Below are positions 25,168-33,697 of a DNA stretch of 64,000 nt, piece after piece. The DNA comes from Setophaga petechia (taxonomy: Eukaryota > Chordata > Aves > Passeriformes > Parulidae): NCBI GenBank assembly GCA_024362935.1, contig JANCRA010000014.1, positions 14,829,258 through 14,893,257 on the forward strand. Direction: 5' to 3'. Under the pieces are notes generated by a model, which was not told the origin of the DNA, made no database searches, and saw only the letters and a program-made list of their open reading frames with translations. Positions within the stretch are counted from its first letter, which is position 1. Each line of letters starts with the position of its first letter. The position numbers were made by a program, and so were the translations under genes.

Positions 25168-25199
25168 GAGAAACAGACTTTGCATAGTTTCGGGAGCAG
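25168..25199 (+). other. Candidate 32-nt microexon
   Basis: The segment is bounded upstream by T22 plus AG, a near-ideal 3' splice site, and downstream by GAGCAG|GTAAGAA, a near-ideal 5' splice site. Length is 32 nt, so it would shift frame if coding. Its position at the edge of a CpG island suggests an early non-coding exon. Alternatively the T run is an unrelated repeat and only the donor is real, in which case a first exon would end at 25199. No transcript evidence is available. Confidence 0.25.
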
Positions 25200-25400
25200 G
25201 TAAGAAGGGCGCTTTGTGGAGCCCGGCGCTGCCCCCGGGGGCTCGGCGGGGTCCGCGGGGCGCGGGCAGGGCCGGCGGGGCGCGGGCGCGGGGGCTGCGC
25301 GGGCGCGGGGGCTGCGCGGGGCGCGGGCAGCGGCGCTGGCCGGGGGGCTGCGGAGCGGCGCGGGCTCCTCGGGGTGTTTACACGCGCTCAAGGTCACGAC
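25200..25400. promoter_or_regulatory. CpG island, part 1
   Basis: Very GC-rich with CpG in almost every short word, and strongly G-rich on the + strand. A G-quadruplex-compatible arrangement (four G runs with loops of 6, 5 and 3 nt) lies at 25237-25266. Unmethylated CpG islands mark vertebrate promoters, and G excess on the non-template strand downstream of a start site favours R-loops, which would imply + strand transcription. Open frames here (25214-25540 +, 25216-25437 +, 25164-25403 -) are Gly/Ala/Arg/Pro-rich artefacts on both strands. Confidence 0.75.
25284..25317 (+). repeat. Two tandem copies of a 17-bp GC-rich unit
   Basis: GGGCGCGGGGGCTGCGC occurs twice head to tail without a mismatch (25284-25300 and 25301-25317). 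The identity of the copies suggests a recent duplication or a minisatellite seed in the CpG island. Confidence 0.95.
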
Positions 25401-26249
25401 CAAGCTGCGCCGTGTTAAATGGTTTCTTAGTTGCTAGACAGGGAGAAAAAATGGACGATCACAGACCATTCTTTGTAGATTATTATATCAAGGGTTCAGC
25501 TTTTGGCTCATCAAAGCTAAATGCCGCAAGACCTATCTAGTTGCTGTGAATTATGCCAAGACGACAATGGAGTGCTTTTTTAATGGTACAATGCATTTCA
25601 CCTACCAGATAGGGGGAGTCCACGCTGAGAGATGGGGATGTCTTGTGATGTTGGGTGATCAGTATCAATGAAGGGGGTTATTCTGAAAAGAGACAGATTA
25701 AAATAAAGCGCTCTTTGCTCGGGATGTGCTGGAAGCAGTTGGGAGGGCTACCCGGAGCGGGCGGCCGCGGCAGCCCCGCGCCGCACTTTTCCCCCTCCGC
25801 ACAAGAAAATGATCAAGTCAATCATGTGGACATGCTTCATTATTCATTGAACACAATCTTTTACAACGCTCCGTTTACGTGCGGGAGTTTCTTCTACGCT
25901 TTGCTTTAAATTTTAAGGTAAGAAAGACAAAGGTAAAAAGGGGGTTTTTGAGGATCCGGGAGGCTCCCGTGAGCCATCAAAGAGGCTCCAAAGTCAGTCC
26001 GGAGTATGTTTTTGTTTTTTATTTCTTTTAATCATGGCAATGGGGCCTGCGTTTTCCACCGTGATTAAAAAAATACAGTATAATTAAATATCCATAGCAG
26101 TGACGTTTGCAAGCAGGGCTGTCAGGGGAAAAGCAGAAAATAATGAAAGGAGCGGAGAAGCCATTGAATGGCGCTATAGAACTTAGCCTGAAGAAAACCC
26201 TACGTTTTTCCTCTTTCTCTCTCGTTTCTTTTAAAACCGTTACTTTACA
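25401..26249. promoter_or_regulatory. Motif-rich spacer between CpG island parts
   Basis: Lower-GC, complex sequence between two CpG-dense parts. At 25451-25540 a 29-codon frame starts at an ATG in strong Kozak context (gaaaaaATGG). At 25919 an AAG|GTAAGA donor match ends a possible + strand exon. The region also has AATCATG (25820), gTAATTAAATA-like words near 26080 and a short GC-rich cluster at 25747-25800. It may be a transcribed first exon plus intron, or a promoter-proximal enhancer. Confidence 0.35.
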
Positions 26250-26470
26250 AAAAAGGAGCGGGCGGGCGAGGCGAGGGGAGGCGAGTGCCGGCGGCGGCCG
26301 CGGCGCTGCCCGGGGGCCGCCCGCCGCCGGCCCCAGCCCGCACCGACCCTGCCCTTAACTTGCCCAGAAACTTTTTGTTTTAAAGGGTTGCTGCGGAGCA
26401 AACTTTGCCGAAGTGACTTTAAACGCGGGCCCCCCCCTTTCCTCCCTCCCTCCCCCGTTAGGATCCCGGC
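26250..26470. promoter_or_regulatory. CpG island, part 2
   Basis: CpG-dense segment (ggcggcggccgcggcgctgc and similar) that changes from G-rich to C-rich on the + strand near its middle. Such a switch in GC skew can mark a divergent promoter or the edge of a transcribed unit. C runs occur at about 26430-26456. No coding call. Confidence 0.65.
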
Positions 26471-26505
26471 TAATCGTGGTGTAATTTGTAAACTCCCCCC
26501 CGCTC

Positions 26506-26529
26506 TTTTTTTTTTTTTTTTTTTTTTTT
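26506..26529. repeat. Poly(T) tract, 24 bp
   Basis: T24 between CpG island part 2 and a motif-rich AT block. It is the second long T tract within the island complex. It may be a nucleosome-disfavouring element or a simple repeat. Confidence 0.95.
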
Positions 26530-26700
26530 AATCAAAGTTAGCTGATGCATACCATGTGTCAAACTTGTGAGATTCAAGTGCCTAAGAGACCTGCCATTTT
26601 GTGCTCTAATCGACCTCTTATGAATAGGAGCCGTGCATAATGCTGCGAGGAGCGTTGTGACATTCAAGTAGGCACTAAATGTCAGGCCAGGTCTCAGCCC
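26530..26700. promoter_or_regulatory. Candidate cis-regulatory block inside the CpG island complex
   Basis: Complex 170-bp sequence with a TCF/LEF-type ATCAAAG (26531-26537), an NKX2-type TTCAAGTG (26573-26580), a related TTCAAGTA (26663-26670), and MEIS/TGIF-like TGTCA/TGACA cores. Motif dates and spacing look like a short enhancer embedded between GC-rich stretches. Motif recognition is by eye; occupancy and conservation are unknown. Confidence 0.33.
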
Positions 26701-27010
26701 TTTCGGGGGGAGCGGAGCGCGCCCGGCGGCGCCGCGGGGAGCGGGGAGGCACCTGCCAGCCCGCCGCCGGGGCTTTTGTCAGCGCCCGGAGAAAGTAACA
26801 GGTTAAGGAGGAAACTTAAATGGCAATCCCCGGCGGGGAGGGGGGGAGCATCACCTTCCCGGCGGCGCGCCGTGCGCGGAAGGGCCGCGGGGGCGCCGCT
26901 GCTGCGCGGGGCAGCGGCCTCGCTCTCCGCGGGGCTGCGCGGGGCTGCGCGGCCGGGAGGGTGCGGAGGGGGAGCACCGGGCCGGCGGCGGGATTAGCGG
27001 GATGGGGGGG
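26701..27010. promoter_or_regulatory. CpG island, part 3
   Basis: CpG-dense segment containing two direct copies of GGGGCTGCGC (26931-26950). Overlapping + strand frames at 26776-26997 and 26820-27059 and a minus-strand frame at 26851-27165 are Gly/Ala/Arg-rich and reflect composition. Promoter-type chromatin is the likely role. Confidence 0.7.
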
Positions 27011-27091
27011 AGGAAGGAGAGATTCTTTGATGCTGTGTAGGAAAGAATCCAGATTTTAATGCGCCCATCTGTTGCAGTTTTGCAAATAATT

Positions 27092-27132
27092 AATATATAT
27101 GTGTGTATGTGTGTGTGTGTGAGAGAGAGAGG
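27092..27132. repeat. Compound TA/TG/GA microsatellite
   Basis: AATATATAT, then (GT)n with one interruption, then (GA)5. Compound dinucleotide repeats are prone to length variation. This one lies within the CpG island complex and just upstream of a TATA-like element. Confidence 0.95.
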
Positions 27133-27165
27133 GGCTGGGGGAGCGCTGCCGCCTGTGAACTTCAA

Positions 27166-27184
27166 CGCGAAATAAAAGGTCGCG
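27166..27184 (+). promoter_or_regulatory. TATA-like element in a CGCGA/TCGCG dyad
   Basis: AATAAAAGG (27171-27179) resembles a TATA box on the + strand and is flanked by CGCGA (27166-27170) and its complement TCGCG (27180-27184). AT-rich TATA-like words inside a CpG island are notable, but AATAAA is also a poly(A) hexamer and the dyad is short. No start site can be assigned from sequence alone. Confidence 0.25.
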
Positions 27185-27620
27185 AAGATTTATGCTGTTT
27201 ATCGGAGGGTCCGCGGCTCCCGCGGGGCGGCTCGCACGGGCTCCATCCGCAAAGTTAGTTGCCGGCGTGGCCCGGCGGGGCCGGGGGCGCGGTGCGGCCG
27301 CGGGTGCCGGCGCCCGGGGCGGGCGCGGCGGGGAGGGCTCCGGCCGCCGCCTGCCTGCGCGGCGGGCATTGTTTCGGGGTGCGTGCGGCGGATGTGGCCG
27401 CGGCTGATACAGTGTCGAGGCGGGGACGTGATTTGTCAGATCCCTCCGTTCGCACTTGAGCCGCCGCCGCCGGGCCGGGAGCGGAGCGCGGTGCGGGAGC
27501 GGTGCGCGGTGCGGGGCAGGGGCGGTGCGGGGCGCGGCTGCCCGGCCGCCCGCGGCGGGAGCGCTCTGCGGGGCTGTGCGTTCCCTCGCCGCCCCCCGCC
27601 CCCCCGTGCAGTTTAAAATA
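27185..27620. promoter_or_regulatory. CpG island, part 4
   Basis: The longest CpG-dense part, about 430 bp, G-rich on the + strand with many GGGGC and GCGGG runs. An 11-bp word GGCTGATACAG occurs at 27402-27412 and again at 27659-27669 just past the island. A 155-codon minus-strand frame at 27255-27722 and three + strand frames overlap here, all low-complexity. This is the most promoter-like part of the window. Confidence 0.75.
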
Positions 27621-28480
27621 AATCCAACAGGGGCCGTGTTTGCTGAGCTGATGTGCCCGGCTGATACAGATAGCGGCGGCGAGCCGCCCGCTTCTGTGGA
27701 AAAAGACTATTTTAAGTGTCATAATTAAGTTTAGAAGCCTTGTTTGGGCTCATTCACTGCTCGAAATAAAAAGGACTGGCTGCTTTTAGACCCTTTCTGA
27801 AGGGGTTGGCTAAGCGCCTCTGCACGTTCGCTTGGAGAAGAATGTTTTCTTTTCTAGTTTAATATTAGAAACTATATTTTTACTTGTTTAAACCGGATTT
27901 GATTTTTTGGAGATTTTTTTTCCTCTACCCCCCGCCCCCCCATCGCTCAAATCTTTGTTCATTGTTCATTGACTGTGGAAGGCTGCTTAAATGTACGGAG
28001 AGAGGGGGGAGGCCCCCTCGGTGGTTTGATGTTGAAATAGTAAACCTGAATGAGGAGGGTGGCTGGAAAAGTGGACATTGCAGCTTTAATTAACTTCAAG
28101 ATGCTTCAGCGAGGACCAGAGCGTAGTAGTGACGTTGCCTCATAAATCTGTCCAGTACAGTGCGTTGCATTGAACTATTACAGTATCACCATCATATTGA
28201 ATATTCACTACCTATCCGGGAGCAGATTTGCATAATTGGATCTTTTTTAAATGAAACTTGTTTGCAAAAACCCAAACAAAACCAAAAAAACAAAAGCCCG
28301 AGTGAAAACCGCGGCGATCTGCATGGTTATAAAGGGTTCAAACATATCCGAAAAGTAAGTGACCTGCATAAGTACATCAATAGGTTAAGTGCAAATAAGA
28401 TGAGAAGTGCTTCTGAAAGCTGTACATTCCCTATGTGGTCTCTTGGGTTGTTTCTCAATAGCGAGATTTTTTTGTAGCCT
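27621..28480. promoter_or_regulatory. Motif-rich sequence downstream of the CpG island
   Basis: Complex, non-repetitive sequence with the second GGCTGATACAG, a TTAATTAA core (about 28085-28092), TTTGCATAATT (about 28228) and a donor match AAA|GTAAGTG (GT at 28355-28356). A 105-codon + strand frame (28160-28477) spans the donor; I do not recognise its product, and it is His-rich at the start and Lys/Asn-rich mid-way. It could be a first intron with enhancer content or part of a non-coding transcript. Confidence 0.35.
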
Positions 28481-29159
28481 CAGGGATTTTAGGTTTTCTG
28501 TCTGCTTTCATAACTTTTTCCCTCACAGTTGTTACACAAGGTGAGGCTTTTGTACCATGCCTGTGTACCTGTAGTGATGTTTTTAAAGGAAATAGACGAA
28601 CAGTTTGTAATTTGTGCCGTTTGACTTGTATAATTATGGCTACTGTGGAAGGGCAATGTGTATTGCAGTTATATTTCTGGTCATCGAATAGATCATCGCT
28701 AAATATGTCAGAATATTCAAAGATTGTTTGTGTATGTGTTTGTGTATGTTTAAAAATCGACTAAGTTACCTAAGCTGTTACTTCTTAAATCAGAGAGGCA
28801 GCTAGCTTTTTAATGTGTATGTACCCCCCCATTTGATGGAGGATGAAGATGACTGAAGTAATTAAAAATACCAGCAATTTTTAGAGTGAATTTGTAGCTT
28901 CTGTGTAAACCCCATCCCCTCCTAACCGGGTGGCTGGCTTGCAATATTGCAGTTTTGGATCGGGCAGGTTTAGAAGTGTTTTGTGAAATCAGATGCTGGT
29001 GTTTCGGATGCTGCGAGGGAAAGTTGTGGAGGGAAGGCAGCTGGGAGCTGGAAGTTGCCGGGTGGGGAAGGGGAAGGGGAGCAGCCATCGGTGGGGCGAG
29101 CGGGCAGAAGTGCAAAGTCTGCGTGCAGCCCCAGCCCTGCCCCGGCTCTCCCCCCTCGC
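28481..29159. other. Single-copy DNA with a GC-richer end
   Basis: 28481-28930 is AT-rich with TG-rich words (tgtgtatgtgtttgtgtatg near 28729-28749). About 28930-29160 is GC-richer and carries overlapping frames on both strands (28810-29163 -, 28955-29191 +, 28993-29310 +) without domains. No gene is recognised. Confidence 0.5.
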
Positions 29160-29464
29160 CCAAGGCTGCTTTAGTTATGATGTCATTCTGATAGTGGAGA
29201 GCAAATGTCTCCTGATTCTACCATTAAACGCCTGGCTGATTTGCCTGATAATGATAGCATTGACGTCCTGCTCCTTGACAAATGCAAGCCCTACGAGCCC
29301 TATGAATTAACTTTTTTCCCATAGCTGGGAGCCAGCTAGCTTTACGACTCATGAATGTAGCAGCACTTCTTTGACAGATTACTTTGAACCTCCTCGATTC
29401 TGCAGCAAACCCCCTACTCTAAACAACACTTCTGTTAGGCTGCTAGCAGACCCCTGGACAGTTT
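29160..29464. promoter_or_regulatory. Candidate conserved block containing a 39-codon frame
   Basis: Complex sequence with TGACGTC near 29261 and an AP-1-like GACTCATGAA near 29347. A + strand frame at 29205-29324 encodes 39 residues (ATG to TAG) of balanced composition including IDVLLLDKCKPYEPYEL, unlike the low-complexity artefacts nearby. The Kozak context is weak (C at -3). I recognise no family. It may be a coincidental frame within a constrained non-coding element. Confidence 0.28.
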
Positions 29465-29554
29465 GGGCCTGATTTGCAGGGCTGCTGAGCATTCATCACT
29501 TCCACTGACTTCAGATGGAGTTGTGGGTGCTCAGCAGCTTTGAAAATCAGGCCC
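29465..29554. repeat. Decayed palindromic MITE-like element, 90 bp
   Basis: The 26-bp left arm (29465-29490, starting GGGCCTGATTT) pairs with the 26-bp right arm (29529-29554, ending AAAATCAGGCCC) with only a few mismatches, and the inner 38 bp continue the symmetry at roughly two thirds of positions. The whole element is one long imperfect hairpin. I recall near-identical hairpin repeats with a GGTGCTCAGCACC-type arm as frequent in turtle and crocodilian genomes, pointing to an ancient non-autonomous DNA transposon. The family name is not certain. It directly adjoins a possible conserved block. Confidence 0.7.
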
Positions 29555-31298
29555 TGTGTTCAGTCAACAGATGATGCATTTTTTGGTTTGTTTGGTTTTT
29601 ATTTTTTTTGTTACTGTTTTTTAAGTTAGACAGTTAAAGAGGGCTCTATGATTTCTAGTCATTATAAAAATATTTGTAAATAGCTTGAGTTGTTTGTCCT
29701 AGTCTGGTCTGTTTTACCCTTTCTGTTATCCTTTTTTTTTTTTAATTTTATTTTCAATTAATCTTCTAGTGGATGTGCTGCTAATCTTCATAAGAAAAGG
29801 ATCATAAATGAGTTGTTTAAAGTTTTCAGAATGTTGTAGAAGAAAAATGTTTCCAGTTTGGTACCAAGTGCTGAGAGATTCGATTGCTGTTTCAGAACGT
29901 GCACTAGAAGAGAGTCTCGGTACAGTTGCTAAACCCTGCGACTGGGTGCACTTTCTCATGTCTGCTCTGCCTTCAGATTTTGCTCCTGACTCTGAATTTC
30001 TATCCCTGCAGGTAAATGAGATTTAATATGATGGGGTTTTTAAAGTGCCAGTGACTTAAACTTTGTTTTCATGTGCTGTTACGATGATGACAATTAACAA
30101 CTGCAGATGTAAGAAAGGTCAGCCTCTCTGTTACTTTTGCAGGGAATGAACATGAAGTATTTGCAGGCTAAAGCTGTGTTTTGCAAATGATTTCCTGAAG
30201 ATACAAGTTGCTGTGATGGAAACACTGTATTAAAACTCTTTTGATAAATTGACTATGTCTTTATTAATGGAAAAGAAGGAAAAAGAATCGTTCTACGGGC
30301 TTTTTGACTTCTGAACATATTTAAGCTCTAATACTCAGCAAGTTGTCTGGCACTGTCTTCACTGTAGACTTTTATATAATGAAGAGGCTGATTGTCATAT
30401 TTTTGTCCATGCCAGAGGCCAATAACCCAACCCATTCATTATCAGAAGAGAGTAGCCTGGAAGTTGCAACATCAGTACCACTGTTTTGCTTGCAGCAATG
30501 AAGACAGTGCTGAGATCAGAAATTGTGATCTTCAGTACAGAAAGCTGACACATTAGGTTGTTTACCCACCATGGAGCCTTAGGTGACCAAAGAGATTTGC
30601 ATTAAAACAGATGTAGAAAATCCACTAGTCCATTAAAATGGGCTGTGCTTATTCCCTGGGAAGCACAAGTTTCATCAAGTGTAGGGAAATCAGTAAGAAG
30701 TAATTTTTCCAAATGTTGATTTTTGCTTAAAGTTGACTTTGAATTGCACAGGTGTTTTTAGAGTGCCTTGACTGAAAAAAAAAAAGGAAAAAAGAGATGA
30801 TTTATAAGAATTTTATGAAAATGGAAACTAAAGCCATAGATAGATTTGTTTTTATAGTTTGTGTGTGTGGACAAATAAAGAATTTTAATCTTCTGATTTA
30901 GTGTACTTTAATAAGATTGTAAGCAAATCTAAATTTTAATCTCGGAATTTCTCTCAGATACCTGAAGAGATGTATATCGGCTCTTCACAATGCTGAAAAC
31001 AGTATGATCTTGAAAAACTATTTTTCTGTCCTCCCTTTCATACCTTGCATTTCCCTGAGTTGCAAGCAATTTGATTCAGGGAAAGACAACAAAGATGGAA
31101 AAATAGAATACATACTCTTTCTTTTATAGAAACACGAATAAACTTATTTCTGGCAACTGTAGATGGAAATCCGAATTTCTCTAGTGAAGCAACTCCAGGC
31201 ACAGATATTTGTGGAAGAGGGAAAAAAAAGGATGAGCTACTGAAAGCAAATATGTAAAAGTAAAATAATTCTAGATGCTTAACTGGCTGATCTCAGGG
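29555..31298. other. Single-copy DNA, no gene seen
   Basis: AT-rich, with T-rich words at 29578-29625 and 29731-29741. A 72-codon + strand frame (29808-30026) ends just after CTGCAG|GTAAATG (GT at 30012-30013), which could serve as a donor or, given the preceding pyrimidines, as an acceptor. I do not recognise the product. 30040-30240 has an enhancer-like texture. There are no RNA genes. Confidence 0.45.
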
Positions 31299-33640
31299 TT
31301 ATTGTACAGCTGTGTGGTTCTGACTTCCAGTTGTGTGGGTGAATCTGGAGTATGAACTTAGTGGGACCAAGGCAGTGATCAGGATCTGCCCTTGGCTGGA
31401 GGCAGGAGAGAATCGCGGTGATCCGACAGAAGTGGAACGGGAAACAACCGGGGAGCCTCTGCCCAAACCTGAGTGGATCACCGTAACTGCTGTGACATTT
31501 TCACTCATATTGGCAGGTTAAGCAGCAAAACCAAGCACTGAGGGAGAGATTTGAAGCATCTTTTCAGGGACAGCAGAGATCCAGATCAGGAAAGAGGCAG
31601 GGGAATAGGGTAGTGAAGGAGGATTTGGGTTGCCTCTGCCCAACTGCACCAAAGCTGTCACTAAATATGCTCCCAGAGGTAGGATTCTCCCAGTATTCTG
31701 AATTTGGCACCTTTCCCTTAAATTTAAATTTGCTCTAATTTTCAGGTGCATCTTACTAGCTAACCAGATGCATCAAAAAGGCAAAAGAATTTTAGAGGAG
31801 TAATTATAATTAGCCTAGTTGTCTGTGTTTTTTAAAAATTGTAAGACGGGTCCTTGAAAGTATTTTGAAGTCACTGTTTTTTACAGTTCTTAATCTAAAT
31901 ACTCCATGTGAGATTGTTTTCTAAAGAGATGGGTTCATCGGGTCAAGTTGAACTATATTAAAGACAAACAATTTTGTTATAATCTGACTGTCTTTTAAAC
32001 ACAGATGAGGAAAACAGAACTAAAATAGCCACAGGAGCCTCAATATCTGATCTTTCCTCCATCGTGCATTGCAGTATTTGAGACTCACATAACCAAAAGC
32101 AGAATTAGGTAATTCCTTACCAGTGTTAGCCACGTTATGCAAAAAAGCAGCGCAGCCGATCCTGGTAGGACATTAGCAGACAGATCTGCAGGTAGCAGTG
32201 CCTGAAAATAATGATGATGGCTTCATTCCCATGGCATGGGGCAAGCAACAGAGCTTCTTTGAACCAGCAGCTCATTTTGCTTGCATTAGTGTTGAATGTC
32301 CAGCTGTAGGAGTCTGGGGCTCCAGAGGGAGGGAGTGCTTGCCAGGAGGGTGGGAGCTGGTGAAGATTAGGCAGGGGTTATCCCAGGTGGGTACCACGGT
32401 GCCAGGGAAAGGCTGCTTGGGAAAATTTGGCCCTGGGTCAGTTTTGTGAAGAGGAGAAGCCAGAAAGGGAAAGAAAAAGGAGAGTGTGAGCTGACTTTCA
32501 CTCCCAAGAGGGGTGCAGGGGATGTTGGTGGCAGGGGCCTGGGATATCCTGGGGAGTGTTCCTGCTCATCAGCCTTAGGAGGGTCAGGGTGCTGTGCTGC
32601 ATAAGGGAACATGGCTGTGCTGTTTCTTCCACTTATGATAAGCTTGTTTCAGCCTTTATGTGAATTTTGATATAGTTTCTTTACATTGCCTTTTTTTTTT
32701 CCCCCAGTAAGTGCTGTTAGAAACTTTTCCTACTTTTTTATGCCTTTGGGATATTCTGCCACAGTCACTGTGGTTCTTTTTGAGGAGGATGGGACACTGT
32801 TGAGCTCATCAATGCTACAGAGGGGTTGCTGTCAAGTACCACAGTGTACTCAGTCACAACAGGGCTATGTGTTGTGCTTCCTTCATAGTAGATCTGGGAA
32901 TTAGCCCTGGTAACCCATGTCATAGCACTGTGTTAGTTTGCCAGCCTGGCATTAAATTTATTTTTCTAAATGATGGCATGCAGCATTAATGTTGTTTTAT
33001 TTCACTCTCATCTCCTCCATAGATTTTGCAAGCATTATTACCATCAATCTCCTCATTGGAATACCAATGGTAGATACAGATTTAGATGGGTCTCTTTAAT
33101 CAAAAATTTAGAGAAACATGGGTAAATAGGAAATTTGGGTAGAATAACTCCATGCTAAGCACATATGGAGTGAATTATCAGCAAGGGAAGGATAAATGAG
33201 TTCAAGGAAAGCCTAGGTTTGTTTCTTGAGAAAGAGCATGTGAGAGCTTGGGTGAAGAAAGCAAAGAGGTGTAAAGTCAGGTTTCTATTAACAAACGCTA
33301 ACGTGGTGGGCTGGATGTTCATCTCCTAACATTTCTTTTGATAGCTCTGTATGGATGAGCTACATTTAATTTTCATGTGTGTTTCTTAACACTTATTCCC
33401 TAGATCTTGTTTCTTCAGGGCTCCACTGAAATCTTAAAACATGGGATAGTGCAGTATTTTAGTTTTGGAAACAGTTTTACTCAAGGGAACGATGTGACTG
33501 AAATGTTGATCAAGTGAATTAGGGAGAAACATTTTCTTCTCTGGCATTAGTTTGTAATTGACGGGAGAAGTAGAAACTGCTTTCTAGTCTAGTGGTCAAG
33601 GATTTTTGATAGGTGTGTGCCCTAATTCAGTCATATCAAA
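31299..33640. other. Single-copy DNA with a GC-rich patch at 32280-32620
   Basis: Opposed frames at 31299-31508 (-) and 31333-31521 (+) show the mirrored openness of non-coding sequence. The patch at about 32280-32620 is GC-rich and CpG-poor, like those at 18.7 and 40.3 kb. A short inverted CCAAT pair (CATTGG-AATA-CCAATG) lies near 33055-33070. No gene is recognised. Confidence 0.5.
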
Positions 33641-33679
33641 ATATGATATATTTTGAAAAAAACCACTCACATATACATG

Positions 33680-33697
33680 TATTTATTTATTTATTTA
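33680..33697. repeat. (ATTT)n microsatellite
   Basis: Four to five copies of ATTT/TATT. It is short and of no evident function. Confidence 0.85.

Noticed and set aside
27171..27176. AATAAA as a poly(A) signal inside the CpG island
   Set aside because: No GT-rich element follows and the CpG-island context favours initiation; kept only as a TATA-like candidate.
27255..27722. 155-codon minus-strand frame and overlapping + strand frames in the CpG island
   Set aside because: Ala/Arg/Pro/Gly-rich on both strands, the usual product of CpG-dense DNA that lacks stop codons.
28085..28215. Possible microRNA precursor in conserved-looking sequence
   Set aside because: No extended stem pairs by eye, and no match to a microRNA seed family I know, including miR-9, miR-124, miR-101 and miR-301.
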